DNA of 64,000 nucleotides from CAZCDS01 sp964497585. GTDB taxonomy: Bacteria > Desulfobacterota > Desulfomonilia > Desulfomonilales > Desulfomonilaceae. The stretch is from the NCBI GenBank assembly GCA_964497585.1, contig CAZCDS010000014.1, positions 1-64,000 on the forward strand, written 5' to 3'. Of this stretch, positions 7,941 through 16,610 are shown piece by piece. The position numbers and the translations under genes are program-made. Positions within the stretch are counted from its first letter, which is position 1. Each line of letters opens with the position of its first letter. The notes beneath the pieces were generated by a model. The model was not told where the DNA came from and searched no databases. It saw only the letters and a list, made by a program, of their open reading frames with translations.

Positions 7941-9734
7941 ATGCTGAGGCATTGCAGTGTCGGCATATGTCTTGTCCTCTCGATCGCAATGATGGCGGCG
8001 TCCGCTCAGGGGACCGTTTCCCCTGCTCAACTCGGCGCCCTGAACTTCTCCCTCTATCAGCGACCCTGTCCCGCGAATGACATGACGCTCACGAACCTGC
8101 AAGGTGGCACGTTCCGTCTTTCTTCACTCAGGGGCAAAGTGGTTATCCTGAATTTCTGGAAGATCGACTGTCCGCCGTGCAGAATGGAAAAGCCCATTTT
8201 GGAACGGATCTACAGGAAATACGGGCACCGTGGACTCGCCATTGTGGCGGTCAACCTCGCCGACGACCCCTCTCAAATCGCACAGTACCGGAGGCACGGA
8301 GGGTACACCTTCATCTTCGCTTGCGATCCGAACAAGCGGCTGTGTCTTCAGCAGCACATGCTCGGGTCCGGCGTGCCCACAACGTTCGTCCTGAACTCCA
8401 GGCGAGAGGCTATCTACGAAGTACCGGCCGTACCGACCACCTACGTGATCAATCGTGAAGGCAAAATTGTGGGGCACTCAGTCGGAATGGTCCAGTGGGA
8501 ACAGGGTCCCTTTGCCGAGTTGCTCGAATCGCTGCTCAGGGGGCCGCGGCAGAGGATTGCCAAGCGCGTACCCATCTCCGAACCCGCGGCTTCGCGCCCG
8601 ATGATCCCCCGGCAACCCGCCCGAGCCTCTGCGACGGTTTCGACGATGGATACGCCGGCTCAGCAGCCCAAGCCCGCTCTGAAGACCCGATCCTCGCCGG
8701 CGAACGTTCGATCAGCGTCGAACCCGAAGTCCGAACAGCGGATGGCCAGCTCCTTGAAGGACAGTGTGCCCGTGGCGCCGGAACCTGTTGCCACGGTCCC
8801 GCAAAAACCACCTCCTCTTCCGTTTCAAGGGTCTGAAACTTCAGAGAGCCCTTCCAAGCCGCGCGCGAGAAAACCAAAAATCATACACCCTGAACCAAAG
8901 CCGAGTATGGTCAAGAAAAAGCCGAGAAGGACCCCAGCCGCGAGTACCAGGCAGCGCAGGCAGGCACGGACACGGCCCCGTCCCGACGACACGCTTATGA
9001 ACCGGTATCAGGTTCAGCCCTATCCCGCGCCCCGGCGGCCCGTGACTCGCCAGCCGGCTCCGAGCGGCAGAACCGGCTTGTATCCACCCCCACCGGCCCA
9101 GCCGGGACGAGACCATCGTACCGCCACCCAGCGCCGGCCGGCGCCGGGTGTACCACAGGTTCGGAGCAGGAGCGTCCCATCGGAACGCGACTACCGTCCT
9201 TCCTCGGGAAACAGACCGCCGGCCGTCGGTCCGCCCGCCACCCCCCTGGGAATCTCGGGACGAAAGCCCTCCTTGCCACCGGCGCTCCCGTATGTTCCCT
9301 CCAGGTCGCGGGTCTACTCAGCGCCGCGTCAGGCCACAGACCTGCGGTCCAGAGAGAACGCCAGCCCGCCTCGGGTAGACTTCGACCGGAACGGTTACGT
9401 CACTGCGAGGATACCTGGGAGCTCCGGTCGCTCTAGAGCCGGAAGCAGATCACCCAACGCCCTGACAACTCCTCGCGGCTCCCGCGAACCTCGGGAGCAG
9501 ATTCCTCGGTCTGACCGCCGGGGCTACGGGACCGGCAGGACGCCCGCCGGCAACCCGATCGAAGGCTTCATTCTCGATTCATTCGGCAATCGGCGCCCGG
9601 CCTCCTCCGTTCCGGCCGGGCCGCAACAGCCTCTGACCCGGCCGCCGTCGGGCTCGACATCCCTTTTTGGCTCGCTGCTCGATATCGGAAGCGGAGTGAA
9701 GAAATCTATCTCCAGGATAATCCCCCTGCAGTAG
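7941..9734 (+). CDS. TlpA-like thioredoxin with long proline-rich tail
   Basis: 597 residues; AAGGAAGGG precedes the ATG. A signal peptide (to about residue 22, AASAQ) leads into a TlpA/ResA-type redoxin domain: LSSLRGKVVILNFWKIDCPP with the active-site pair C77-P-P-C80, and VPTTFV at 145-150 as the cis-proline loop. Unusually a second VPTTYVINREGKIVG follows at 164-178, as if the cis-Pro strand had been duplicated. Residues from about 200 to the end are a basic, Pro/Ser/Arg-rich disordered tail that ends in a short hydrophobic helix. The protein probably reduces periplasmic disulfides; the tail may bind peptidoglycan or another polymer (inference). Confidence 0.85.
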   Translation: MLRHCSVGICLVLSIAMMAASAQGTVSPAQLGALNFSLYQRPCPANDMTLTNLQGGTFRLSSLRGKVVILNFWKIDCPPCRMEKPILERIYRKYGHRGLAIVAVNLADDPSQIAQYRRHGGYTFIFACDPNKRLCLQQHMLGSGVPTTFVLNSRREAIYEVPAVPTTYVINREGKIVGHSVGMVQWEQGPFAELLESLLRGPRQRIAKRVPISEPAASRPMIPRQPARASATVSTMDTPAQQPKPALKTRSSPANVRSASNPKSEQRMASSLKDSVPVAPEPVATVPQKPPPLPFQGSETSESPSKPRARKPKIIHPEPKPSMVKKKPRRTPAASTRQRRQARTRPRPDDTLMNRYQVQPYPAPRRPVTRQPAPSGRTGLYPPPPAQPGRDHRTATQRRPAPGVPQVRSRSVPSERDYRPSSGNRPPAVGPPATPLGISGRKPSLPPALPYVPSRSRVYSAPRQATDLRSRENASPPRVDFDRNGYVTARIPGSSGRSRAGSRSPNALTTPRGSREPREQIPRSDRRGYGTGRTPAGNPIEGFILDSFGNRRPASSVPAGPQQPLTRPPSGSTSLFGSLLDIGSGVKKSISRIIPLQ

Positions 9735-9877
9735 CAATCCCGGACGCTAAGCATTAGGCGGATCAAGAAATTTCGATATGGCGTCTCTGCCTGAGGAACG
9801 CTCTCACCCTGCTCTGTGGAGAACGGGGCACGGTGTGCGGAGGGACGCCCGCCGAAGACCCTGTTCCCCTGCCACCA

Positions 9878-9892
9878 GGGGGGGGGTGGGGG
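9878..9892. repeat. Homopolymeric G tract (G9-T-G5)
   Basis: Nine G, one T and five G in non-coding DNA between the thioredoxin-like and cupin genes. Such tracts can slip in replication or fold as quadruplexes. No gene frame crosses it, so phase variation of a product is not indicated. Confidence 0.4.
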
Positions 9893-9928
9893 CAGCAAGA
9901 ATCGTAGCTCCGTGACAACGCATTGGGG

Positions 9929-10261
9929 TTAGTGGTGGGGTCGTGCGTGGCCTCCGGCCAAGATATAGACGACCGGCCGGTTGGATGGATTCGAAATATG
10001 AAAGGATTCCTCCTCCTTGACGTGTACTGCATGGCCCTTCTCGAGCCGCACGTCGCCGGAATCGGTGTGGAGGAGCAGCGGACCGCCGACAGCACAGAGA
10101 ATCTCCTCGTGACCCTCGCCCGGGCGTACCAACCGATCGCCTTGGTTGGGCTGGAGGCTTCCGTAAATCATGTAGCACGCATGCGTGTGCAGATCCTTCA
10201 TGCCGAGTACGTATTCACCACCCCCTGCAGCGGCCGCCTTCTCAAGATTGAACGATTTCAT
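9929..10261 (-). CDS. Small single-domain cupin protein
   Basis: 110 residues. The pattern YGSLQPNQGDRLVRPGEGHE-x-ILCAVGG then GHAVHVKEEESFHISNPSNR fits a one-domain cupin barrel: motif 1 has a glycine-rich turn with HE, and motif 2 ends in FHISN. It retains two possible metal ligands (H of GHEE and H of FHI) but not the full three-His set, so metal binding is uncertain. GGCGGGCGGG precedes the ATG. It diverges from the peptide and radical SAM genes that start 250 bases away, which may be coincidence. Substrate unknown. Confidence 0.7.
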   Translation of the reverse strand: MKSFNLEKAAAAGGGEYVLGMKDLHTHACYMIYGSLQPNQGDRLVRPGEGHEEILCAVGGPLLLHTDSGDVRLEKGHAVHVKEEESFHISNPSNRPVVYILAGGHARPHH

Positions 10262-10442
10262 GTCCCGCCCGCCTTTTCGGTACTCAAAGAGGAGTGCTGG
10301 ACGCGGATGCGCGCCCGGATGTTACCGATCATCCTACGGTACCACAATGTGGTACTCCTGGAGAAGAACCACCTCCCTGATGGCACGCCAACGGGAAACG
10401 TGCTATTACCCGAATTTTTTCGCGTACTTGTGGCTGTTTTGT

Positions 10443-10471
10443 TTGACAGGGTTCGATTCCTCCGGTACTCT
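10443..10471 (+). promoter_or_regulatory. Putative promoter of the CKCKSSC peptide gene
   Basis: TTGACA at 10443-10448, a 17-base spacer, then TACTCT at 10466-10471. The -35 is perfect and the -10 is weak. It lies 40 bases before the peptide ATG. Confidence 0.35.
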
Positions 10472-10511
10472 GATTTATAGGATGATTGACACCATGCTAC
10501 GGGAGGATATT

Positions 10512-10574
10512 ATGAAGATCAAGAAAGTCAAAAGAGTGTCCCGCGGAATGTGCAAGTGCAAGAGTTCTTGCTGA
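10512..10574 (+). CDS. Candidate RiPP precursor peptide, C-terminal CKCKSSC
   Basis: A 20-residue open frame with a strong ribosome site (GGGAGG at 10501-10506, five-base spacing). The product is a basic leader-like part (MKIKKVKRVSRGM) and a compact core with three cysteines in CKCKSSC before the stop. The radical SAM/SPASM gene starts 31 bases downstream with no terminator between. Radical SAM/SPASM enzymes often act on such peptides, forming thioether or C-C crosslinks. I do not recognise this exact peptide family. It is too short for usual gene finders; the case rests on the RBS, the Cys pattern and the neighbour. Confidence 0.65.
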   Translation: MKIKKVKRVSRGMCKCKSSC

Positions 10575-10605
10575 TAGACCAACCGCCCGGCAAGCCCATG
10601 GCTGA

Positions 10606-12147
10606 TTGAACGACGCGATGGATTTCGACGACGCTGATGAACGGATTTGCCGGGCGCATTGCCTCTACTATAAACCCAACCGAACAGAAGAGGAGCGATG
10701 CCGGGGATACAGCTTGGCGTGCCGCCTGAGCCCCAAGGGCCGGACGCTAAGAGTTTCGGCGACGACCCCCCTCTTTGACCCCGCATTCAAAAAAGCGTTC
10801 TTCAGGTCACACGTTTGCGAGCCTTGTCCTTTCCTGATCGACGGGTGTGACTTCACGTCCCCCACCCCGCCAAAGGATTGTCTCCCATGCGGTGGACTCG
10901 TAGTCCTATCCAGGTTGCACGCAGAAGGTGAGATCCGAGAGGAGGACATCGTTCGAGCAGACCTCCTGGACCGTGCAGCGGGCGCTTATCTGAGTCTGAC
11001 TCCCAGGTGCGCGCTCAAGCAATTGGAAGACCCCTACCTTTACCACATCGGGACCGATGAGTTGTACGAAGTCAATGATGAAGCGCTCCAAATGCTCTTG
11101 AGGTGCGACGGTTCGCGCCTTGGGGAGGATCTCGCGGCGGACCCCGATTTCCTCCAGTTCTGCATTGAAGAGGATCTTCTGGAACTTCACGAGACTCCGA
11201 GGTCGATTCCTGTTCCCGACCACCGTTCACCCACGCCTTCTCTGCGGTATCTCGAATGGCTGATCACCCTGCGGTGCAACCTATCCTGTGCCCATTGTTA
11301 CCTCGGCGACACGAAGAGTGTGGACTATCCGGTCGAGTGGATACGCCCGCTCCTTGAGCAGTTCACGGAGATACAAGGGCTGCGGATTCTCGTCTCCGGC
11401 GGTGAACCGACGCTTTACCCGCACTTTCGTCAACTCAATGAAGCGCTGCCGGACTATCCGGTTCGATCCGTACTCCTTACCAACGGCTTTGCGCTCACCG
11501 TGAAAGCCGTGGCTGAACTGAACTTCCACGAGGTTCAGGTCAGCCTGGACGGCATGGAACACGGACACGACCTGATCCGGGGGAAAGGTTCGTTCAGAAA
11601 GGCGGTGGCCGCCATGGAAGCGGTCCGGGCGCACGGATTGGACCTATCGGTGGCCACGATGATTCATCAGGGAAATCTTTCCGAGTGGGAAGAAATGCGC
11701 TCACTTATTACCGACTTGGGCGCCCGCGAGTGGAGTATCGATTACCCCTGTGTCAAGGGACGGTGGGAATCTGCCCCCGAGATGGTTGTCGATCCGGATG
11801 CCGCGGCAGAGAAAATGGGGTTCGGGTTCGGAGGGTCCTATCACGGGACCTCGCCGGGATGGACCTGTGGTCACCACCTTGCCGCGGTGCTGCCCGACGG
11901 GGCTCTGTGCAAATGCGGCCTGTTCCACGATCAGTGTTACGGTTCCATTGAACAGGGCTTGGCCAAAGCCTGGGCGAGGGTTGAACACATTCCCATCGAG
12001 AAAACAAAATGCGCGGGATGCGCCCACGCGGATACCTGCGGAGGCGGGTGCAGATTCCGGGCCGGTGGCTGGGACGAGCGTGACGAGATCATGTGCCGAT
12101 TTTATGGGGTTTCAGAGTACGAGTCTTTCCAAGATGACGCTCCTTGA
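10606..12147 (+). CDS. Radical SAM/SPASM protein, putative peptide maturase
   Basis: 513 residues from the TTG at 10606; the ATG at 10618 is an alternative and neither has a clear RBS, so coupling to the peptide is likely. The N-terminus (1-100) is Cys-rich with paired cysteines at 15/19, 32/39, 71/74/81 and 92/95, suggesting an extra Fe-S or zinc site. Residues about 130-195 look like a PqqD-type peptide-binding (RRE) segment (DELYEVNDEALQMLLRCDG). The radical SAM core has C224-x3-C228-x2-C231 (CNLSCAHC) and VSGGEPTLYP. The C-terminal SPASM part has C421, C435/C437, C444, then CAGCAHADTCGGGC and C497. The likely substrate is the 20-residue peptide upstream. Confidence 0.88.
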   Translation: MNDAMDFDDADERICRAHCLYYKPNRTEEERCRGYSLACRLSPKGRTLRVSATTPLFDPAFKKAFFRSHVCEPCPFLIDGCDFTSPTPPKDCLPCGGLVVLSRLHAEGEIREEDIVRADLLDRAAGAYLSLTPRCALKQLEDPYLYHIGTDELYEVNDEALQMLLRCDGSRLGEDLAADPDFLQFCIEEDLLELHETPRSIPVPDHRSPTPSLRYLEWLITLRCNLSCAHCYLGDTKSVDYPVEWIRPLLEQFTEIQGLRILVSGGEPTLYPHFRQLNEALPDYPVRSVLLTNGFALTVKAVAELNFHEVQVSLDGMEHGHDLIRGKGSFRKAVAAMEAVRAHGLDLSVATMIHQGNLSEWEEMRSLITDLGAREWSIDYPCVKGRWESAPEMVVDPDAAAEKMGFGFGGSYHGTSPGWTCGHHLAAVLPDGALCKCGLFHDQCYGSIEQGLAKAWARVEHIPIEKTKCAGCAHADTCGGGCRFRAGGWDERDEIMCRFYGVSEYESFQDDAP

Positions 12148-12775
12148 CCCGCGGGACAAGGTTCGGGTGGTGGGGCAACGGATTCCGGATTGACTCACTT
12201 CTCAAGTGCTCGTGGCTATCCCGGACGGAACTGGGCGGTTGCGTACCCGTGGTGTCGGAATACGAGGAGAGAGGGAAAGAGCATGACGGCAGTCAACCCA
12301 ACCATCGGTCTTACTCGCTGCCAGTCTTGCCGTCTTTTCCTCGCGTCACCGCACGATCTGAGTGCGGCAACGAGTGAAATCCACACATATCAATTCTAAC
12401 AATGCGTGAACCTGCCTCAGATTCATTGCCTCTAGCCCAAACCCTCCCGCCCCTGTCCCGATGGACACGGATAACTTGACCAAAATACACGACGTTTTCA
12501 GAATCGGAAGCAGCTTCATCACTGGCACCGTTCTTGCTGAGCGGTTTGGAACATCTCGCGTTCCGCGGTCGGTACGGCTGCAGGTCTTTCGGACACCGGG
12601 TTCGGATCGGAGAGTCGGGAGTCTTACGGCAACAGGGTACCTGACCGTGGGACTCCGTGTTTTTTCCCTCAGTTTGCATTCAGGTGGAAGAACTGCAGCT
12701 CGAGGTTAAGGTGCCAGAAGCCACCGAAGTTTAGCACTATTTCGGGAGGACCTGTTTAGGAGAAAGGGATTTACA
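12148..12775. other. Intergenic stretch with one possible tiny ORF
   Basis: About 630 bases. Apart from the 38-codon frame at 12283 and the ribosome site of the chemoreceptor gene (AGGAGAAAG near 12757), no structure was found. Confidence 0.4.
12283..12399 (+). CDS. Possible 38-residue peptide
   Basis: ATG at 12283 with GAGGGAAAG seven bases upstream; the product contains a single CQSC pair (GLTRCQSCRLF). It lies 135 bases after the radical SAM gene on the same strand. It could be a small protein or chance; no family is recognised. Confidence 0.25.
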   Translation: MTAVNPTIGLTRCQSCRLFLASPHDLSAATSEIHTYQF

Positions 12776-14407
12776 ATGAAATTCGGAAACATTGGGCTGA
12801 GAGCCAAAATCATGTCGGGGTCAATCTTCCCCATGCTGATCATTATGTTTCTCGCGGTAACCGGGGTGCTAACTCTTCGTTTCTTGACCAGCACGCTCCA
12901 GTCCACGGACCGGATCTCAAGTATGAATAGCCTCGCAATGGCTATCGAGAGAAGTGTCCTCGAGATGGAGAACGGGATACTGGGCTATCTGTTGACCGGA
13001 GAGGAGCCGCAGTTGGAGCGCTACGAGAATGCCGGCAAAAAGGTATCGGCCAAATTGGCGGAACTCTCGCAACTGGTGAGCGGCAGACCACAGGAAGCCA
13101 TATCGCTGGAAAGCGCGCAAAAGGCAATAGAGATCTGGCAAAAGGACTACGCGCTCCCGGCTCTGAAACGCCGCAAGGATCTCACCGATTCAAAGGCCAT
13201 TGTCGAACTGTATAAGGCTGCATCGGCAGGAGAAGCCAAGAAACGGATCGACGGTTTCAAAACGGCCATTGAGCTGTTCCGGAGGGATGCCGGCGTTTCT
13301 GCCGCGGAGCATCTTAAACGGGGCGATTATTACGCGACCCTCATGGAGCGCCTCGTCATTTACGGCGTCATCATCGCGATTCTGCTGACCCTGGGCATCA
13401 GTTACTGGCTGGCGTCAAGAATCGTGACACCTCTCCTAGAAGCCGTAAATCTAGCCGCGGGGATCAGCACGGGAGACCTCTCCCGGCGGCTCAACGTCGA
13501 GGGTCGAGACGAAATCGGCAGACTTGGAGCATCTCTTGATACCATGGTTGAGAATCTGAGGAACCAGAACAGACAAGTGCTCGATGCGGTAGACATCCTT
13601 TCCACGTCAGCCGCGGAGATATCCACCACCGTTTCCGAGGTGGCGCAAAGCACTTCAACGACATCTACGTCGGTCACGGAAACCACCACGACGGTCGAGG
13701 AAGTGAAACAGGCTGCCAGTCTCGCAAGCCGGAAGTCAAAGGAGGTGGCACAAATGGCCCAGGAGTCGGTCCGAGTGTCCTCAGACGGAAGGCAGGCTAC
13801 CGAAGAAACCATTGCGAGAATGAATCTGATCAAGGAACAAATGGAATCCGTGGGCGAGACTGTGGTCAGACTCAGCGAGCACAGCCAGGCAATCGAGGCG
13901 ATCATCGCAACGGTGCAGGATCTTGCAGATCAGTCCAACCTTCTCGCCGTCAATGCGTCGATCGAAGCGGCCCGGGCCGGCGATCAGGGAAAGGGGTTCG
14001 CTGTCGTAGCTCACGAAATAAAGAGTCTCGCCGATCAATCGAGGGAGGCGACGGAGCAGGTTCGTTCCATCCTGGAGGACACGAGAAAATGGGTCAGCGC
14101 GGTGGTGATGGCGACCGAGCAAGGGACCAAGGCCGTTGACAAAGGGGTCGAGCAGTCCATGAAAGCCGGAGAAGCAATCGCCACACTCAGCGGCAGCGTT
14201 GCCGAGTCCGCGCAGGCGGCGAGTGTCATTCAGACGTCGAGCGAGCAGCAGTTCACCGGAGTCGAACAGGTCGCGGGAGCCATGGCCGGCATCGAGAAGG
14301 CTGTGCAGGCGAACCTGGCCGGAACCCAGCAGCTCCATGGCGCGGCGCAGAGATTGGCCGATCTGGGAAATCAGCTCAAGCAATTGGTCGCACAATACCG
14401 GACCTAG
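12776..14407 (+). CDS. Methyl-accepting chemotaxis protein with CHASE3-like sensor
   Basis: 543 residues; AGGAGAAAG precedes the ATG. Transmembrane helix 1 (about residues 15-40, MSGSIFPMLIIMFLAVTGVL) and helix 2 (about 190-212) bracket a helical periplasmic region whose GILGYLLTGEEPQLERYE pattern fits CHASE3. A HAMP domain follows, then a methyl-accepting signalling domain with the hairpin tip DLADQSNLLAVNASIEAARA. It would pass a periplasmic or membrane signal to CheA. No che genes are in the window, so it acts on a distant array. Confidence 0.93.
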   Translation: MKFGNIGLRAKIMSGSIFPMLIIMFLAVTGVLTLRFLTSTLQSTDRISSMNSLAMAIERSVLEMENGILGYLLTGEEPQLERYENAGKKVSAKLAELSQLVSGRPQEAISLESAQKAIEIWQKDYALPALKRRKDLTDSKAIVELYKAASAGEAKKRIDGFKTAIELFRRDAGVSAAEHLKRGDYYATLMERLVIYGVIIAILLTLGISYWLASRIVTPLLEAVNLAAGISTGDLSRRLNVEGRDEIGRLGASLDTMVENLRNQNRQVLDAVDILSTSAAEISTTVSEVAQSTSTTSTSVTETTTTVEEVKQAASLASRKSKEVAQMAQESVRVSSDGRQATEETIARMNLIKEQMESVGETVVRLSEHSQAIEAIIATVQDLADQSNLLAVNASIEAARAGDQGKGFAVVAHEIKSLADQSREATEQVRSILEDTRKWVSAVVMATEQGTKAVDKGVEQSMKAGEAIATLSGSVAESAQAASVIQTSSEQQFTGVEQVAGAMAGIEKAVQANLAGTQQLHGAAQRLADLGNQLKQLVAQYRT

Positions 14408-14771
14408 TTCTCCCAGTCGTCTGTCCGGAAACGCATACCACAAAGTCGGAGGCAGCAGGGCCGGGCACGCTCGGTACGATGCTCTGCCACCTTACCCAGG
14501 CAGCCTGTAGCAATCGTTCGTTGTGGTGGTGAGCGGCGTCTTGCTGGTCACGGGAGGGCGAAGACCAACGGACGGGGCAGGAGGCCACTGGCCCAAACGC
14601 GTAAATCTTGCCAACGAGCGTACTGACTCGGCTCCCCCCAAGGCCTTTCCTGCTTCGCTGGGCCTTCGGGTGCCTCGAGGTCGCTATGACAGGGCGCATT
14701 CGACAAGTGACCGCTTCGTCAGGAATCGGAGTCACTTGGATATCGCAACGAGGCTATCCCGATCATTTTCA
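14408..14771. other. Intergenic stretch without a gene
   Basis: About 360 bases after the chemoreceptor gene. Nothing with coding character or strong secondary structure was found. Confidence 0.4.
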
Positions 14772-14800
14772 TTGACATGCAGCAGGATCGGTGATCTACT
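14772..14800 (+). promoter_or_regulatory. Putative promoter of the barrel gene at 14885
   Basis: TTGACA at 14772-14777, 17 bases, TCTACT at 14795-14800. An AT-rich leader with GGAGGAGGG follows before the ATG. Confidence 0.45.
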
Positions 14801-14884
14801 GCCATTTAAGTAATAGTAGGTAATTATCATTCTCTGAGGAAATCTGCGACCTTATGCTCGTTTGAGCGGAGGAGGGTGTGAGCT

Positions 14885-15880
14885 ATGCGACGGGTCGTTG
14901 TTGTGGTTGTCAGTCTCGTCGTGCTGATGTCCATATCCGTGGCCGCGTCAGCGCAAGTTTGCGGACGAATACGACTCTGTGATCCGGGACTCAAATGGGG
15001 ACTCAGTGCCGAGGGTGGATGGCTGGGCTATTTTCGCAAGGGCCTTGTGCTGAACGCTGAGGGAGGACCCTTCTTTACCAACTCACGTATCCTGGTTTCC
15101 CAGGAACTTCCCGTGGAGGGTCCCTGGTTCGGGCTTGAACTGAGTGCGAACCCTGACCCCCGCTTCAGTGGGTACGTCAAGGGAACATGGCTGATACCGA
15201 CGAATAGGAGCTCCTCCGAGCGGTTTGACAGGATGGCAATCTGGCCTTCCGAAGGAAGAGAGTTCAGCACCTCCACCCAGTGGTACACACTCGAGGGGGC
15301 GGGAACTTATTGGGGGCTTTCTAGTGCCTTGGGGATAATTGGTGGATTTCGTTACGATTCCTACTGCACAGCCTTCAGCAACGCCACCCTGTTTGATTTT
15401 ACAGGAATGGGATCGCGTTCTGACGAAGCCGATCTAACCATGAACTTGTACCTGCCTTTCTTGGGTCTCGTAATCGACCAGGGAAGCCTTCAGCTCGGAT
15501 TTATCGGATTTCCCACCGTGATCGGTGAACTGAAGTACGGGACTACCTACGCTGGAGCCTCCTTCGCTGGCGGCTGGATGCGTGGAGATCTGGGGGCGAG
15601 CTTCAACGGCGGATACTTCGTCGAACTCTTCGCTCAGTGGGGCGCCGCGCTGGACATTGGCCCTGGCGCGCTGTCTTCAGGCAATCTCAGCCTCTTTGCC
15701 AAGTACTCGTACCTTCACGGCTGGGCGACTCCGGACGAGAGCTTTTCGAGTGTGGGCGCAGCGGCCGCCGGCCTGGGCGGACCGACCGCGAATGACGTTT
15801 CGTTCGGGCTTCTCAGAGAAACGTACACCATCGGAGCCAGGCTCGACTTTGCCTTTTCCCTTCCTTCCTGGATGTATTAG
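14885..15880 (+). CDS. Putative outer-membrane beta-barrel protein
   Basis: 331 residues with GGAGGAGGG eight bases before the ATG. The signal peptide (RRVVVVVVSLVVLMSISVAA, cleavage after ASAQ) precedes a Gly/aromatic-rich barrel-like sequence. Shared segments with the genes at 3979 and 20117 include LGIIGGFRYD, YLPFLGLVID and GYFVELFAQW. The chain ends LDFAFSLPSWMY rather than in a classical terminal Phe. A structural or transport role in the outer membrane is inferred; no known family name can be given. Confidence 0.75.
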   Translation: MRRVVVVVVSLVVLMSISVAASAQVCGRIRLCDPGLKWGLSAEGGWLGYFRKGLVLNAEGGPFFTNSRILVSQELPVEGPWFGLELSANPDPRFSGYVKGTWLIPTNRSSSERFDRMAIWPSEGREFSTSTQWYTLEGAGTYWGLSSALGIIGGFRYDSYCTAFSNATLFDFTGMGSRSDEADLTMNLYLPFLGLVIDQGSLQLGFIGFPTVIGELKYGTTYAGASFAGGWMRGDLGASFNGGYFVELFAQWGAALDIGPGALSSGNLSLFAKYSYLHGWATPDESFSSVGAAAAGLGGPTANDVSFGLLRETYTIGARLDFAFSLPSWMY

Positions 15881-16104
15881 GCTTTCCATGGCTGGAGGCA
15901 GCGTCTGCCTGCCCCCAGCAGCTAAACGCGAGATTATCGCCTCCCTTTCAATGCCCCATTAAGGAAGTGATTGTGATCACTGCGTGAGATTGGTTCGTAC
16001 CCTATCTGTTCCCCAAGGGTAGGAGGGACTTTCGCCGCCGTCCGTCAGTGCTACGGCGGTTCCTGTGCGGGGAGGACTTTGCTCTCTTCAACGCGTATTG
16101 GATG

Positions 16105-16596
16105 CTACACCGTGTTTCTTCTTTGTCTCTTCCTTGCTACGGCCTCTTCAACCTCATCGGGATCGCCGAAATAGATGCAGTGAGCGGGGCACACATTGTC
16201 TGCGCAGGCTGGAATGAGACCGTTATCCACGCGATGACTGCACATGTCGCATTTCAGCGCGTATTCGTTCTCCGCGTCGAATGCAATCGCGTCGTACGGA
16301 CAGGCTTCTATACACATTTGACACCCGGAGCACTCATCCTTATCGAGGATGACTATTCCGTCTTCTCTTTGTGAGATGGCTCCTTCAGGACACGCGTCAA
16401 CACAGGGAGGATCGTCACAATGTTGACACACGTTTACACGGTACATGAAATCGAGTTTATCTCCTGCTATCTTCGGGCCGTCTTCCGTTACATAGAGAAA
16501 TTTGACACGGTGCTCATGTTCCTGTTTGCAGGCCACTTCACAGGTTCTGCATCCCCAGCAGGCTTCATGTTCAACCACCAGAGCCCGTTTGTTCAT
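16105..16596 (-). CDS. Four-cluster [4Fe-4S] ferredoxin subunit
   Basis: 163 residues from the ATG at 16596, which has GGGAGG upstream. An alternative ATG at 16614 overlaps the stop of the preceding gene (ATGA) and would add six residues. Four Cys groups are visible: CWGCRTCEVAC, CQHCDDPPCVDAC, CSGCQMCIEAC and CDMC with CADNVC. This is the layout of DmsB/HycB/PhsB-type electron-transfer subunits. It follows the molybdopterin subunit in one operon and would carry electrons between it and a cytoplasmic partner. No membrane anchor gene follows. Confidence 0.9.
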   Translation of the reverse strand: MNKRALVVEHEACWGCRTCEVACKQEHEHRVKFLYVTEDGPKIAGDKLDFMYRVNVCQHCDDPPCVDACPEGAISQREDGIVILDKDECSGCQMCIEACPYDAIAFDAENEYALKCDMCSHRVDNGLIPACADNVCPAHCIYFGDPDEVEEAVARKRQRRNTV

Positions 16597-16610
16597 CGCT
16601 GGTGCCTCCC

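Noticed and set aside
9524..10178. Several frames on both strands around the G-rich tract
   Set aside because: Basic, low-complexity products typical of GC-rich shadows; only the cupin frame has family-like sequence.
10449..10463. GGTTCGATTCC resembling a tRNA T-arm
   Set aside because: No acceptor, D or anticodon arms can be drawn around it; it is better explained as the spacer of a promoter.
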